Position numbers and translations under genes: made by a program
Part shown: positions 18,571-28,684 of the stretch, one piece after another
How the letters are laid out: every line of letters begins with the position of its first letter
Position numbering within the stretch: the first letter of the stretch is position 1
NCBI RefSeq assembly: GCF_000829375.1
Contig: NZ_AP014624.1
Span: 5,270,001-5,334,000 of the forward strand
Reading direction: 5' to 3'
DNA from: Chryseobacterium sp. StRB126
Lineage (GTDB): Bacteria; Bacteroidota; Bacteroidia; Flavobacteriales; Weeksellaceae
Length of the DNA stretch: 64,000 nt
The notes under the pieces: generated by a model
Databases searched by the model: none
Told to the model about the DNA's origin: nothing
What the model saw: the letters and a program-made list of their open reading frames with translations, nothing else

Positions 18571-21500
18571 ATGCATCGCTTTTTTATATTTTTATATTAT
18601 CTGATTTCCAGAAACAAAATTCTTTCTGTTTTTACAGCGTTAGGAATTGCTCTCTTATGCCTTTTCTTTGCTTCTAAGATTAACTTTGAGGAAGACATTA
18701 ACCAGATTATCCCTAAAAATGAAAAATCAGATCTTACTGCAAAAGTTCTTAAACAGCTTAATTTTTCGGATAAGATTATTGTTATCATAGAAAACAAGTC
18801 CCATGAAGACAGCTTCCAGCTTTCTGAAACCGCAGATACTTTTTTACAAAAAACAGAGCCTTTACAAAAGTATATTGGTTCTATTCAAGGGAAAGTAAAT
18901 GATAATGAAATCTCTGAAACCTTTGATTTTGTGAATCAAAACCTGCCATTATTCCTCAATGAAAATGATTATAAAGAGATTGAAAGGAAACTTCAAAAAG
19001 ACAGCATTGCTAAACAGGTAGAGGACAATTATATATCATTGGTTTCCCCTACCAGCCTTGTCACTAAGGAATTTATTAAAAAAGATCCACTTGGATTAAC
19101 CTTTTTAGGAATCAAAAAATTAAACGCCCTCAACATCAGTAAGGATTTCAAACTGGAAGACAGCTATATTGTAACCAAAGATGGCAAAAATCTTCTGCTC
19201 TTCATTGAACCTAAAAATAAAAGTAATGATACAAAGGCCAATGAGGCTTTTGTGGACCAGCTCAATACCATAAAAGACAATCTCAATAAACAGTTCAAGG
19301 GAAAAACTGAGATCAGTTATTTTGGCTCTCCTATGATTGCGGTGGCAAATGCCAAACAGATTAAAAAAGATATTCAGAATACGGTTGTAATTTCCATGAC
19401 CGTACTTTTGGTCTTGCTGATTTATTATTTCAGGAACTTCTTTACCCCAATCATTGTCTTCCTTCCTACAGTCTTCTCTGTTTTACTGGCGTTGTTGGTG
19501 TTATACTTTATTAAGGATAAAATCTCGGCCATTTCATTGAGTGTAGGAGCCATTCTCATAGGAATTACCATAGATTATGCCCTGCATATTCTTACCCATT
19601 ACAAGCACAATAATAATATTGAGGAACTTTATAAAGAAATCACCCAGCCTATTATTTTGAGCAGTGCTACGACTGCGGTTTCCTTTTTATGTCTGGTATT
19701 TGTAAGATCTGAAGCGTTAAAGGATCTGGGACTTTTTGCTGCCATCACGGTTATTCTATCTTCCATTAGCGCGTTGATTATTGTTCCGCAGCTTTATAAG
19801 CCTAAACAGGCTAAAGAGAAACTGAATACCAACTTCATTGATAAAATCGGATCATATCCGTATGAAAAAAACAAACCTTTGATTATTGGATGTTCCATCA
19901 TTATTCTAGCATGTTTGTTTGGATTCAGGCATGTAGGCTTTAATGAAGATATTGGGGATCTGAATTACATTCCGAAAGAAATGAAAATCAGTGAGGCTAA
20001 ACTTCAGAAACTATCGGATATTACTTCAAAATCCATTTATACGATTTCTTATGGAAACTCTGAAGAGCAGGCGTTGGCAAGAAACTCTCAATTAAGCACC
20101 TTCCTGGAACAAGAGAAAAAAGAGGGTAAAATCCTAAGCTATAACTCGATCGGAAGCATTGTTCTGTCTGAAAAAGATCAGCAAAAGAAAATTGAGGAAT
20201 GGAAAAAATTCTGGAATGATCATAAAAAGAATCAAACAGTTTCTGAGCTCATCAGCAATGGAAACAAATTTGGGTTCAACAGTTCAGCTTTTGACAATTT
20301 CAATGAGGTTTTAAATAAAAACTACGCTACATTAGATATCAAGGACTATGAAAAGGTGAAAGCACTCCAGATTTCAGAGTTCATGAGCAATGAAAATAAT
20401 TTTTATACGGTTTCCAATGTAGTAAAGGTTGATGAGAAAAAAAGGGATGCTTTCATTAAGGATATTGAAAAGAAACATAATGCCATTGCGATTGACCGTC
20501 AGCAGATGAATGAGAACTTTTTAGGTCTATTAAAAAGAGATTTCAATACGTTGATTAATTATTCTCTTCTGGCTATTATTTTAACGATCATTGTCTTCTT
20601 CAGGAACTTCGAACTTACTATTCTTACCATGTTTCCTATTGTTCTTACAGGAGTGGTAACCGCCGGAATTTTATATTTCTTAGGGCTGGAATTAAATATT
20701 TTCAGTACAGTAGTTTGTACACTAGTCTTTGGAGTAGGAGATGATTTCAGTATTTTCCTTACACAGGCCATGCAAAAAGAGCATACCACAGGGAAAAATG
20801 AGCTTCCGACTTACAGAACATCAATTATCTTAGCCGTATTTACAACCATTTTATCTATCGGATCTTTAATTTTCGCTCAACATCCGGCTTTACATTCATT
20901 GGCTTTGGTTGCCCTGATCGGAATGTTCTCTGTAATTATCATTACTTCTACTCTATACCCGTTCTGGTTTAGATTATTGATTACCAACAGAGCAAAAAAA
21001 GGACTTTCACCTATTACATTCAGATTATTGATAGTCTCAGTAATCAGCTTTTTATATTATGGACTTGGTGGAATGATATTTTCCGCCATAGGAAGCTTCT
21101 TTGTGAAAAATTCAAAGGGGAAAACACTGAATATTATCAAACTTATTTTGGCCAAGTTTTTAACTTCTGTTCTCTATTCGAATCCATTTGTAAAGAAAAA
21201 GGTCATTCCAAATCCAAATGAAGACTTTAGTAAACCGGCAGTAATTATTGCCAATCATACTTCTTTTCTGGATACTCTGGCTATTGCCATGGCAACCCAT
21301 AAAATCATTTATTTAGTGAATGACTGGGTATACAAGTCTCCGGTTTTCGGAAAGCTGGTAAGAGCATTAGGCTTTTATCCGGTTTCTCAAGGTATTGAAA
21401 ACGGAATGGATCAATTGAAGGAAAAAATTGCACAGGGATATTCTCTTGTTGTTTTTCCGGAGGCAGAACGTTCTTATTCCAATGATGTAAAAAGATTCCA

Positions 21501-22224
21501 TAAAGGAGCATTCTATCTTGCAGAACAATTCGGATTAGATGTTCTTCCTTTATACATTCATGGAAATTCGGAGGTATTACCAAAAGGGGATTTTATTATC
21601 TATGACGGAAGCATCACAGTAAAAGTAGGTGACAGAATCAGTAAAGAGGATCTGAACTTTGGTGAAAATTATTCTGAAAGAACAAAAAAGATCAATGCTT
21701 ACTACAGAAAGGAGTTTGCTAAGCTGAGGGAAGAAATTGAAGATGAAAATTATTTTAAAAAGCAGTTATTCCTAAGCTATTTATATAAGGATAATGAAGT
21801 AGTGACAGCAGTAAAGAAAGACTTCAATGCCAATAAATCGGTTTACTTTGAGCTGAATAAACATATTGCTGGGGATGCCAACATTCTGCATATTGCTGAT
21901 GATTTTGGACAAAAAGATACTTTACTTACCCTTTATCAGGCCAGCAGAAGAATTTTTTCTTGGATTAGAAATGAGAATAAAAGAGCAACAGCCGCCCATA
22001 ATTATCTGGTAAAAAGGAGAAAAATAAACTATATAAAAGATTTGTCTGAAGTGAATAAGAAGATTGATGTTCTTCTGGTTTCTGATGACAGTTTTAATAT
22101 CAAGGATATTGAGATTTTTCCTGAGACCATCATCTTCATCAATACCACAAACAAGGTGATAGAAAGTGAAAATTATATATTAGAGTTTAGTTCTGAATCG
22201 TTAAAAGTATTTAAAACTAAATAA
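18571..22224 (+). CDS. MMPL/RND transporter fused to a PlsC-type acyltransferase (flexirubin locus)
   Basis: A 1217-residue inner-membrane protein. Residues 1 to about 800 form an MMPL-type RND transporter: a first membrane helix, a periplasmic domain and five helices (IGITIDYALHILTHY), then a second such half (FGVGDDFSIFLTQA). A PlsC-like acyltransferase follows, with NHTSFLD near residue 895 (the HX4D motif) and FPEAERS near 962 in place of the usual FPEGTRS. The last 150 residues are of unknown fold. MMPL proteins of this kind occur in aryl-polyene and flexirubin loci and are thought to move lipid-like pigment across the membrane. Fusion to an acyltransferase suggests coupling of acyl transfer to export. 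It is first in the operon and 42 bp before darA. Confidence 0.85.
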   Translation: MHRFFIFLYYLISRNKILSVFTALGIALLCLFFASKINFEEDINQIIPKNEKSDLTAKVLKQLNFSDKIIVIIENKSHEDSFQLSETADTFLQKTEPLQKYIGSIQGKVNDNEISETFDFVNQNLPLFLNENDYKEIERKLQKDSIAKQVEDNYISLVSPTSLVTKEFIKKDPLGLTFLGIKKLNALNISKDFKLEDSYIVTKDGKNLLLFIEPKNKSNDTKANEAFVDQLNTIKDNLNKQFKGKTEISYFGSPMIAVANAKQIKKDIQNTVVISMTVLLVLLIYYFRNFFTPIIVFLPTVFSVLLALLVLYFIKDKISAISLSVGAILIGITIDYALHILTHYKHNNNIEELYKEITQPIILSSATTAVSFLCLVFVRSEALKDLGLFAAITVILSSISALIIVPQLYKPKQAKEKLNTNFIDKIGSYPYEKNKPLIIGCSIIILACLFGFRHVGFNEDIGDLNYIPKEMKISEAKLQKLSDITSKSIYTISYGNSEEQALARNSQLSTFLEQEKKEGKILSYNSIGSIVLSEKDQQKKIEEWKKFWNDHKKNQTVSELISNGNKFGFNSSAFDNFNEVLNKNYATLDIKDYEKVKALQISEFMSNENNFYTVSNVVKVDEKKRDAFIKDIEKKHNAIAIDRQQMNENFLGLLKRDFNTLINYSLLAIILTIIVFFRNFELTILTMFPIVLTGVVTAGILYFLGLELNIFSTVVCTLVFGVGDDFSIFLTQAMQKEHTTGKNELPTYRTSIILAVFTTILSIGSLIFAQHPALHSLALVALIGMFSVIIITSTLYPFWFRLLITNRAKKGLSPITFRLLIVSVISFLYYGLGGMIFSAIGSFFVKNSKGKTLNIIKLILAKFLTSVLYSNPFVKKKVIPNPNEDFSKPAVIIANHTSFLDTLAIAMATHKIIYLVNDWVYKSPVFGKLVRALGFYPVSQGIENGMDQLKEKIAQGYSLVVFPEAERSYSNDVKRFHKGAFYLAEQFGLDVLPLYIHGNSEVLPKGDFIIYDGSITVKVGDRISKEDLNFGENYSERTKKINAYYRKEFAKLREEIEDENYFKKQLFLSYLYKDNEVVTAVKKDFNANKSVYFELNKHIAGDANILHIADDFGQKDTLLTLYQASRRIFSWIRNENKRATAAHNYLVKRRKINYIKDLSEVNKKIDVLLVSDDSFNIKDIEIFPETIIFINTTNKVIESENYILEFSSESLKVFKTK

Positions 22225-22266
22225 TAAATATGAAAAACATATTTTTGTAAACACTAAAAAGATTCC

Positions 22267-23181
22267 ATGAAAAAAAATATACTTGTCATATATTATTCTC
22301 AAACCGGCCAGCTGGAGGATATTGTGAGAAATATTGCCAAGCCTTTTGAAGCTCAAAAGGAAGAATATGATATTACCTATTATAATATTAAGCTAAAGGA
22401 AGACTTTCCTTTTCCCTGGCCAAGTGATGTTTTTTTCAACACCTTTCCGGAATCTTATTTACAAATACCTAAGGAAATTGTACCGCCTTCAGAAGAAATA
22501 CTGAACAAAAAGTACGACCTCATCCTGTTCGGATATCAGGTATGGTACCTCACACCCTCTATCCCGATTATTTCATTTTTGAAAAGTGGCTATGCAGAAC
22601 GTATCCTGAAAGATACTCCTGTAGTTACCATTTCCGGAACCCGAAATATGTGGATGCTTTCCCAGGAAAAACTGAAAATATACTTAAGAGATTTAAAAGC
22701 CCAACTTGTGGGAAACATTGCATTAGTAGACCGGCATGACAATTATACCAGCGTGCTGACTATTCTTCGCTGGCTGACCACAGGACAAAAGGAAAAATCA
22801 GGTATGCTGCCGGCAGCGGGAGTTTCGGAGGAAGAAATTACAGGTTCTGTAAAATATGGAGAGATCATCGAAAAGCATTTTAGAAACAATGACCTGGAAA
22901 ATTTACAACCGGATCTTGTAAAAAATGGCGCTATTGAAATCCGTCCGTTTTTAGTACGTGTAGAAAAGGTAGGGAACAAGATTTTCACAGTATGGTCTCA
23001 TCTGATTATCAAGAAAAAAGAGAAACGCCCATTGCTGATAAAATTCTTTAAGGTATATTTGATGGCTGCGATATGGATCATCTCACCTGTCGTTTTGGTG
23101 TTACACCTGCTTACAACCCCTATATTTTGGTTTAAAAGACAAAAACAAAAAAGATATTTACAAGGAATTAATTTAAAATAG
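22267..23181 (+). CDS. darA: Dialkylresorcinol condensing enzyme DarA
   Basis: A 304-residue protein that opens KKNILVIYYSQTGQ, a flavodoxin-like phosphate-binding loop. It ends in two hydrophobic segments with basic residues, so it is probably membrane-attached. DarA works with DarB to condense two beta-ketoacyl precursors and form the 2,5-dialkylresorcinol half of flexirubin. I assign it by recognition of the DarA sequence pattern and by adjacency: darB begins one base after its stop codon. DarA enzymes are described in Flavobacterium, Chitinophaga and Pseudomonas resorcinol pathways. The exact role of the flavodoxin-like part cannot be read from the sequence. Confidence 0.85.
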   Translation: MKKNILVIYYSQTGQLEDIVRNIAKPFEAQKEEYDITYYNIKLKEDFPFPWPSDVFFNTFPESYLQIPKEIVPPSEEILNKKYDLILFGYQVWYLTPSIPIISFLKSGYAERILKDTPVVTISGTRNMWMLSQEKLKIYLRDLKAQLVGNIALVDRHDNYTSVLTILRWLTTGQKEKSGMLPAAGVSEEEITGSVKYGEIIEKHFRNNDLENLQPDLVKNGAIEIRPFLVRVEKVGNKIFTVWSHLIIKKKEKRPLLIKFFKVYLMAAIWIISPVVLVLHLLTTPIFWFKRQKQKRYLQGINLK

Positions 23182-23182
23182 A

Positions 23183-24322
23183 ATGTACGACGTATTTATA
23201 ACAAAAGCTTCAAAATTTTTACCCAATGAACCGGTATCAAATGAGGAAATGGAAACATATCTGGGGCTTATCAATGACGCACCTTCTAAAGCCAGATCAC
23301 TTATTTTAAGAAATAATAAAATCACTACAAGATATTACGCTTTAGATAAAGAAGGAAACCCTACGCATACCAATGCACAGCTAACGGCAAAGGCAATTGA
23401 AGGACTTTTTGATGAAAATTTCAAAAAGGAAGATATGAAGTTATTATCCGTAGGAACTACTTCTCCGGATCAGATTCAGCCTTCACATGCCTCTATGGTT
23501 CACGGTGAACTGAACATTGGGAAATCTATTGAAATCAATACAGCAACCGGACTTTGCAACTCAGGGATGAATGCCCTTAACTACGGATTCCTTTCTGTAA
23601 GAGCCGGTGTACAGGAAAGTGCTGTATGTGCTGGTTCCGAAAGAATGTCTGCATGGATGACTGCTGATAAATTCAACCATGAAGCTGAAAATTTAAAATT
23701 ATTAGAAGAAAGACCTATTATTGCTTTCAAAAGAGAATTTCTTAGATGGATGCTTTCTGACGGAGCAGGTGCTTTCCTATTAGAAAATAAACCTAGAGAA
23801 AACGAAATTTCTTTAAGAGTGGAATTCATTGATTTCTATTCCTACGCTCACGAGATCGAAGCATGTATGTATGCGGGATGTGAGAAGCAGGAAGACGGAA
23901 GCTTAAAATCATGGGCAGATTATCCATCTGATTCCTGGTTGAAGGATTCTATTTTTGCTATTAAACAAGACACTAAAATCCTTGATAAATATATTCTGGT
24001 AAAAGGTGCAGAAAGCTTAAGAGCTTCTTTTGATAAACATCATCTAGATACTGAAAAAATTGACCACGTGCTGGCTCACATCTCTTCAGGATATTTCAAA
24101 GATGGATTGAAAGAAGAATTCGCTAAAAAAGGAATGGATTTCCCAGCAGAAAAATGGTTCTATAATCTTTCTGACATAGGAAACATCGGGGCCGGATCTA
24201 TCTTCGTAGCATTAGAGGAACTGATGAACTCCGGAACATTGAAAAAAGGAGAGAAAGTACTTCTTTGCGTTCCTGAAAGTGGAAGATTTGCCTATTCTTG
24301 CTCATTATTAACAGTCTGCTAA
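23183..24322 (+). CDS. darB: Beta-ketoacyl-ACP synthase III-like DarB
   Basis: A 379-residue thiolase-fold enzyme of the FabH/KASIII type. The catalytic triad is visible: Cys125 in ATGLCNSGMN, His299 in LAHISSGY and Asn334 in DIGNIGAGS. With DarA it makes the dialkylresorcinol moiety of flexirubin by joining two acyl chains. It overlaps the next gene by one base (TAATG), showing translational coupling within the operon. Length and motifs are complete. Confidence 0.9.
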   Translation: MYDVFITKASKFLPNEPVSNEEMETYLGLINDAPSKARSLILRNNKITTRYYALDKEGNPTHTNAQLTAKAIEGLFDENFKKEDMKLLSVGTTSPDQIQPSHASMVHGELNIGKSIEINTATGLCNSGMNALNYGFLSVRAGVQESAVCAGSERMSAWMTADKFNHEAENLKLLEERPIIAFKREFLRWMLSDGAGAFLLENKPRENEISLRVEFIDFYSYAHEIEACMYAGCEKQEDGSLKSWADYPSDSWLKDSIFAIKQDTKILDKYILVKGAESLRASFDKHHLDTEKIDHVLAHISSGYFKDGLKEEFAKKGMDFPAEKWFYNLSDIGNIGAGSIFVALEELMNSGTLKKGEKVLLCVPESGRFAYSCSLLTVC

Positions 24323-24753
24323 TGGAAAACAGACTGCCAACATCCGATAAAGATTTTGTACAAAGCCTTATCCCGCAACGTGCGCCATTTGTTATGGTAC
24401 ATGAGCTTTCAGAATATTCTGAAAGCCATCTGATTTCCGGTTTTGAAATAAAAGAAGATAATCTTTTTGTTCATGACGGATTTTTTCAGGCTTCCGGACT
24501 TATTGAGCATCAGGCACAAAGTGTAGCGCTTCATACGGGATATAAGTATTATCTGCTTGGAAAAGATGCTCCTACAGGATATATTGGTGCCATTAAATCT
24601 TTTGAAGCCGAAATATTGCCTAAAATTGGGGATCAGCTGAGATCTGAGGTAACCATCCTCAATGAAGTAATGGGAGTAACGCTTGTAGACATTGTCACCA
24701 AATTAAATGGTGAAGTCATTGCAAAATCTCAAATGAAAACTGCTGTAAAATAA
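24322..24753 (+). CDS. Hotdog dehydratase-like protein (ApeP-type), flexirubin locus
   Basis: A 143-residue FabZ/FabA-like hotdog protein. It has IPQRAPFVMV near the start and FVHDGFFQASGLIEHQAQ, where histidine and glutamate take the place of the FabZ catalytic pair but closer together (11 residues apart instead of 14). The ATG at 24322 overlaps the darB stop and is preferred over an earlier in-frame start. The likely role is 3-hydroxyacyl-ACP dehydration during polyene or alkyl chain building. It is a paralogue of the next gene; the two may act as a heterodimer (inference). Confidence 0.75.
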   Translation: MENRLPTSDKDFVQSLIPQRAPFVMVHELSEYSESHLISGFEIKEDNLFVHDGFFQASGLIEHQAQSVALHTGYKYYLLGKDAPTGYIGAIKSFEAEILPKIGDQLRSEVTILNEVMGVTLVDIVTKLNGEVIAKSQMKTAVK

Positions 24754-24759
24754 CTTTTA

Positions 24760-25203
24760 ATGGAAACCAGGGAAGAAAATATCATCAATATTCACAACTT
24801 TTTACCGCATCGCGAACCGATGCTTATGGCAGACTATATTCTGGAACTGACCAAGGAAAAAGTAGTGACTTCCTTTGAAATAAAAGAAGACAATATTTTT
24901 GTTCATAACAATGAATTGGCTGAAGCAGGTTTAATTGAAAATCTCGCTCAAACCTGCTCATCTATTCTTGGGCAAAGCTTCTTCGAAAACCCGGAAGCAG
25001 ACACCAAAGTGATAGGCTTTATCACCAATATCAAAAAGATTGAGATTTTCGGACTTCCAAAAGTAAAGGACAAGATCATTTCAAAAGCATCACTGATTTC
25101 CCAGTTTGAAAATATCTGCCACATCTTCTGCGAAACCTTCAATAATGATGAATTGTTGATTAGAGCAGAGATTAACCTGTTTATTCAGGAGGTAAAATCG
25201 TAA
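24760..25203 (+). CDS. Hotdog dehydratase-like protein, second copy
   Basis: A 147-residue hotdog-fold relative of the preceding protein (shared SFEIKEDNxFVH and LIENLAQ segments, LPHREPMLMADYI near the start). The glutamate of the FabZ-type active site is kept in GLIENLAQT, and a histidine is present in IFVHNNE. It is the last gene of the operon, followed within 20 bp by a strong terminator. Dehydration of 3-hydroxyacyl-ACP intermediates is the family role; division of labour with the adjacent paralogue is not visible. Confidence 0.7.
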   Translation: METREENIINIHNFLPHREPMLMADYILELTKEKVVTSFEIKEDNIFVHNNELAEAGLIENLAQTCSSILGQSFFENPEADTKVIGFITNIKKIEIFGLPKVKDKIISKASLISQFENICHIFCETFNNDELLIRAEINLFIQEVKS

Positions 25204-25222
25204 AAAGAAAGAAAAAGGCTAT

Positions 25223-25256
25223 AAAAGCTGTACGTTTTGTACAGCTTTTTTGTTTT
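25223..25256 (+). terminator. Terminator of the first flexirubin operon
   Basis: An 11-bp perfect stem (AAAAGCTGTAC and GTACAGCTTTT, loop GTTTT) followed by a T-rich run, 20 bp after the stop codon at 25203. Confidence 0.92.
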
Positions 25257-25267
25257 TTGATAATTGC

Positions 25268-25530
25268 ATAGATTGGATGTTGTTATTTTTAACGCTATGA
25301 TCGCAAAGAAAATGTTTACTTCTATTGTTTTAAAGTTCGCAGAGGCGTTTCACTCAGCAAAGACTGCTAATTATTTTTACGTGGGAAATTCTTGTATTCA
25401 GTATCAGGTTTTGGCTAAAGCCAGATGAATTTCATGATTTATTTAGGCGGGCTAAAGCCCACCTCTATTGAATTAAAAACATCAATATTATCAAATGTCT
25501 TCCTTTGGTGAGTGAAACGCCTCTGCGATC
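25268..25530. repeat. Nested palindromic repeat in a 568-bp gap
   Basis: The gap 25204-25771 has no gene. A perfect 19-bp inverted repeat, CGCAGAGGCGTTTCACTCA (25338-25356) and its complement (25509-25527), encloses a second repeat (25407-25474) built on two GGCTAAAGCC-type palindromes. The outer arms recur without the inner element at 35179-35247. The inner element recurs alone at 57145 and 63171. The left flank (GATTGGATGTT...TTATTTTTAAC near 25271) also recurs at about 57044. Confidence 0.8.
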
Positions 25531-25720
25531 GAAAATATCCAGTATTAATAATCCTTTCGCGAACCTTGTGTTATAAAAATAGCCACTGAAAACATTACAA
25601 ATCATTGTGAACATTTGTGGAGTTATTTGTGGCATTCGTATTTAAACAATTCTATATTTCACGTGAAACATTCTAAAAACACATGGAACCCTCACTATCA
25701 AGCAAGTACCTTATTGAAAC

Positions 25721-25747
25721 AAAAAAGTGGAACATTTCTGCTCCACT
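25721..25747 (-). terminator. Terminator of the M16 peptidase gene
   Basis: On the minus strand AGTGGA and TCCACT form a stem around a 10-base loop, followed by a run of T, 25 bp after the stop codon at 25772. Confidence 0.65.
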
Positions 25748-25771
25748 GTATCTATTATTAAAACTAAAATA

Positions 25772-28684
25772 TTAGTATCCGAAGATCTCTTCAAGAGACA
25801 CTTCCTGGAAGGTTCCCATCTTGTTGATAGAATCCATATTCAGGTTTTCTTTCTTACCGATAATCGCGGTATTGTATTGGACAGGTTTCACCTCTGTATT
25901 GTAGAATCCTGTCAGCTGTGGCAATGTCAACCCTTGGATCTCAGCATAAGTATCTTTTCTCAGATCATAATCAACCCCTAATTTTTTCAGCGCTAACTGG
26001 CTGAAGAAAATATTGGTTCTGTTAATTCTGTTAGACGCGATCTGCTTTAATGCTGAACCTCTTGCGTTTTCAAACTGTGTCGGAATCTGTGGCAACTCCG
26101 CCATTAGTTCACTCATTGCATTTACAGCCAAAGGAAGCTTGTTAGCCTGCGTTCCGATATAATTCGTGATGTAGTTAGCATGCCCTTTTTCTGAAGCATT
26201 TGCATAAGAAACATACGCAGAATATGCTAAAGACTTACTTTCTCTGATCTCCTGGAAAACGATAGAAGACAACCCTCTTCCGAAATATTCATTGAAAACA
26301 TTAGACTTTCCGAAGTTGCTTAGGTTTACAGAACTACCTTTTGCTACTTTAGCCATTTCCATCTGTACCATGTCATAATTTGTGAAATATACCTTTCCAG
26401 TTGTTGCAGGCTCTGCATATTCCTTAGCTTTTGCCGGCTGCAGACTTACGTTTACAATATAAGGCTGTACCGCTTTCTCCATTCCTGCTTTGTCCTGTCC
26501 GTAAAGAAGGACTTCGTAAGGATACTGATTCAGTGTTTTGATCTTTTTCACTAGTTCTACAGCATCAATACTTTCAAGACGGGCTTTAGAAATCACATCC
26601 GTCATTCTTGAGTCTTTCCCATATTTTGCATAGTTGGAAAGAGCGCCCATAATTCTCACTTTATCTTTTTTAGCAACTTCTCTGGCTTCAAGAATTGTTT
26701 TTACCGTTTGGCTGTAAATTGCTTTATCCGCTTTTACGTTGGTCATCCAGTGATTCATCAACTCCACTCCTTTCTTCATATTGCTTTCAAGCCCGGATAA
26801 AGTAACCGTAGTTTGGTCATTGGAAGTTCTGAAGCTATAAGAAATCCCTAGCTTATAAAACTCTTCCTTCAACTGTTCCGGAGTATATTTATCTGTCCCA
26901 AGATATTCGAAAAGAGTACCTGCTAACGAAAGTTCCTTATCATGATCTGTTCCAAAAGGGAAAACATAACTTACCTGAGCAATTTCATTGTATTTATTTT
27001 TCACAAAACTTACCGTCTTGTCTTTCACCTTTGAAGTCTGAATAGCCGTCTTATAATCGATAAACTCTGGTTTAATTTCAGCAACCTTAGTATTTAAAAT
27101 ATCTTTAAGGAAAGGTGATTGAGCGTCTCTGTTCAGTTTAATAGGAGTAATTCCCGGGTTTTCTACACGAACAAGTTTATCATTCACTCCTTTTTCTTTG
27201 TACACTACCACATAGTTATCCTTAAAGAAATCATTCGCAAACTTTACTACATCAGCCTTAGTGATCTTTTCATACTGGTTGATCTCATCCAGCTCCTGTT
27301 CCCAGGTTCTTCCTTTGATATAAGAATCATAAAGTTCTGTAGCCAAACCATCAGCAGTTTCCAGCCCTTTCATGCGCTGAACCTTTTTATCATTTACAAT
27401 AGCTTTCAGCATCCAATCCGGAAACTGTCCTTTTTTAACAAGGTCAAGCTGATCCAATAATAATTTCTTAGCCTCATCAAAGCTTTGTCCCTCTTTAGGA
27501 GTTACCACTAATGCAAACGTTCCGTACATTTTGAATGGAGATTCGTAGGCACCCGCTCCTAATGTTTTTTGCTTTTGATTGATATTAAGATCAATTAAAC
27601 CGGCATCACCTCTGTTGCTCAATATTTCAGCCACCACATCTGCCAATCTCGCTTCCTGACTTCCGTAGGAATCTGTTCTCCATGCCATCGTCATTCTTTG
27701 AGTAGATGGGCTTTTTACAGTTCTGGAAACAATTTGAGTCATTGGTTCTTCTGTCACCATCTTTTTCATCGGAAGCTCCTTGTATTTGAAAGCTCCGAAA
27801 TATTGGTCAACTAATTTTATAGTTTTATCGAAATCAAGATCTCCAACCAATACTACCGCCATGTTATTAGGTACATAATACGTATCAAAATACTTATGAA
27901 TCGCTACCATTGAAGGACTCTTCAGATGTTCAGAAGTTCCGATAGTAGTTTGCTGTCCGTTCGGATGTTTTGGAAAAAGTGCTTCCATCAAAGCATAGTT
28001 TACCAAACGTCCGTCATTATCCTGTGCTCTGTTATACTCTTCATATACGGCTTCCAATTCAGTATGGAAAAGGCGAAGTACCAGTTCCGAAAAACGTTCT
28101 TTCTCAACCCTTAGCCATTTTTCAAGTTCATTAGAGGGAATATTGTTTTTGTAAACTGTTTCATCCAGCCAGGTGTGAGCATTAGTTCCCGTAGCTCCTA
28201 ACGAAGAAATAGCTTTATCATATTCATTCGCAATCGCAAATTTTGAAGCCTCCTGAGATACCTCATCAATCTTTTTGTAAAGTTCCTTTTTCTTTGCTGG
28301 ATCTTTTTCTGCCTTATGCTGCTCATAAAGATCAGAAATCTGCTGTAGCAAAGCTTTTTCCTTTGCCCAATCCTGAGTTCCCAACTTTGAAGTTCCTTTG
28401 AAAACCATATGCTCTAAGTAGTGAGCCAATCCTGTATTATCACTAGGATCATTGTTTGATCCTGTTCTTACCGGAATATAAGTCTGGATTCTTGGAGCAT
28501 CTTCATTTTTAGCCAAATAAACTTTTAATCCATTTTTTAGGGTATAGACTCTTACCCCTGCCAGGTCATTCTTTACCGTTTCATACGTGTAGCCCTGGGC
28601 ATCTGTCAGTTTTTGAGTATCGAATTTCTGAGCCATAGCACTAAGCATACAGAAAAGCGAAACAGAAATAAAAAGTTTCTTCAT
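25772..28684 (-). CDS. M16 family (insulinase-like) zinc metallopeptidase, exported
   Basis: A protein of about 970 residues with two M16 halves. The start is the ATG at 28684, which gives the signal peptide MKKLFISVSLFCMLSAMAQ. The inverted zinc motif is HYLEH (residues 88-92), with the downstream glutamate in ELEAVYEEYNR; the second half lacks the motif, as is usual for two-part M16 proteins. Such peptidases degrade short peptides in the periplasm. The gene interrupts the flexirubin locus in the opposite direction, and nothing in it points to pigment synthesis. Confidence 0.9.
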   Translation of the reverse strand: MKKLFISVSLFCMLSAMAQKFDTQKLTDAQGYTYETVKNDLAGVRVYTLKNGLKVYLAKNEDAPRIQTYIPVRTGSNNDPSDNTGLAHYLEHMVFKGTSKLGTQDWAKEKALLQQISDLYEQHKAEKDPAKKKELYKKIDEVSQEASKFAIANEYDKAISSLGATGTNAHTWLDETVYKNNIPSNELEKWLRVEKERFSELVLRLFHTELEAVYEEYNRAQDNDGRLVNYALMEALFPKHPNGQQTTIGTSEHLKSPSMVAIHKYFDTYYVPNNMAVVLVGDLDFDKTIKLVDQYFGAFKYKELPMKKMVTEEPMTQIVSRTVKSPSTQRMTMAWRTDSYGSQEARLADVVAEILSNRGDAGLIDLNINQKQKTLGAGAYESPFKMYGTFALVVTPKEGQSFDEAKKLLLDQLDLVKKGQFPDWMLKAIVNDKKVQRMKGLETADGLATELYDSYIKGRTWEQELDEINQYEKITKADVVKFANDFFKDNYVVVYKEKGVNDKLVRVENPGITPIKLNRDAQSPFLKDILNTKVAEIKPEFIDYKTAIQTSKVKDKTVSFVKNKYNEIAQVSYVFPFGTDHDKELSLAGTLFEYLGTDKYTPEQLKEEFYKLGISYSFRTSNDQTTVTLSGLESNMKKGVELMNHWMTNVKADKAIYSQTVKTILEAREVAKKDKVRIMGALSNYAKYGKDSRMTDVISKARLESIDAVELVKKIKTLNQYPYEVLLYGQDKAGMEKAVQPYIVNVSLQPAKAKEYAEPATTGKVYFTNYDMVQMEMAKVAKGSSVNLSNFGKSNVFNEYFGRGLSSIVFQEIRESKSLAYSAYVSYANASEKGHANYITNYIGTQANKLPLAVNAMSELMAELPQIPTQFENARGSALKQIASNRINRTNIFFSQLALKKLGVDYDLRKDTYAEIQGLTLPQLTGFYNTEVKPVQYNTAIIGKKENLNMDSINKMGTFQEVSLEEIFGY

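Noticed and set aside
25268..25530. CRISPR array
   Set aside because: Repeats are palindromic, few and irregularly spaced; no cas gene in the window.
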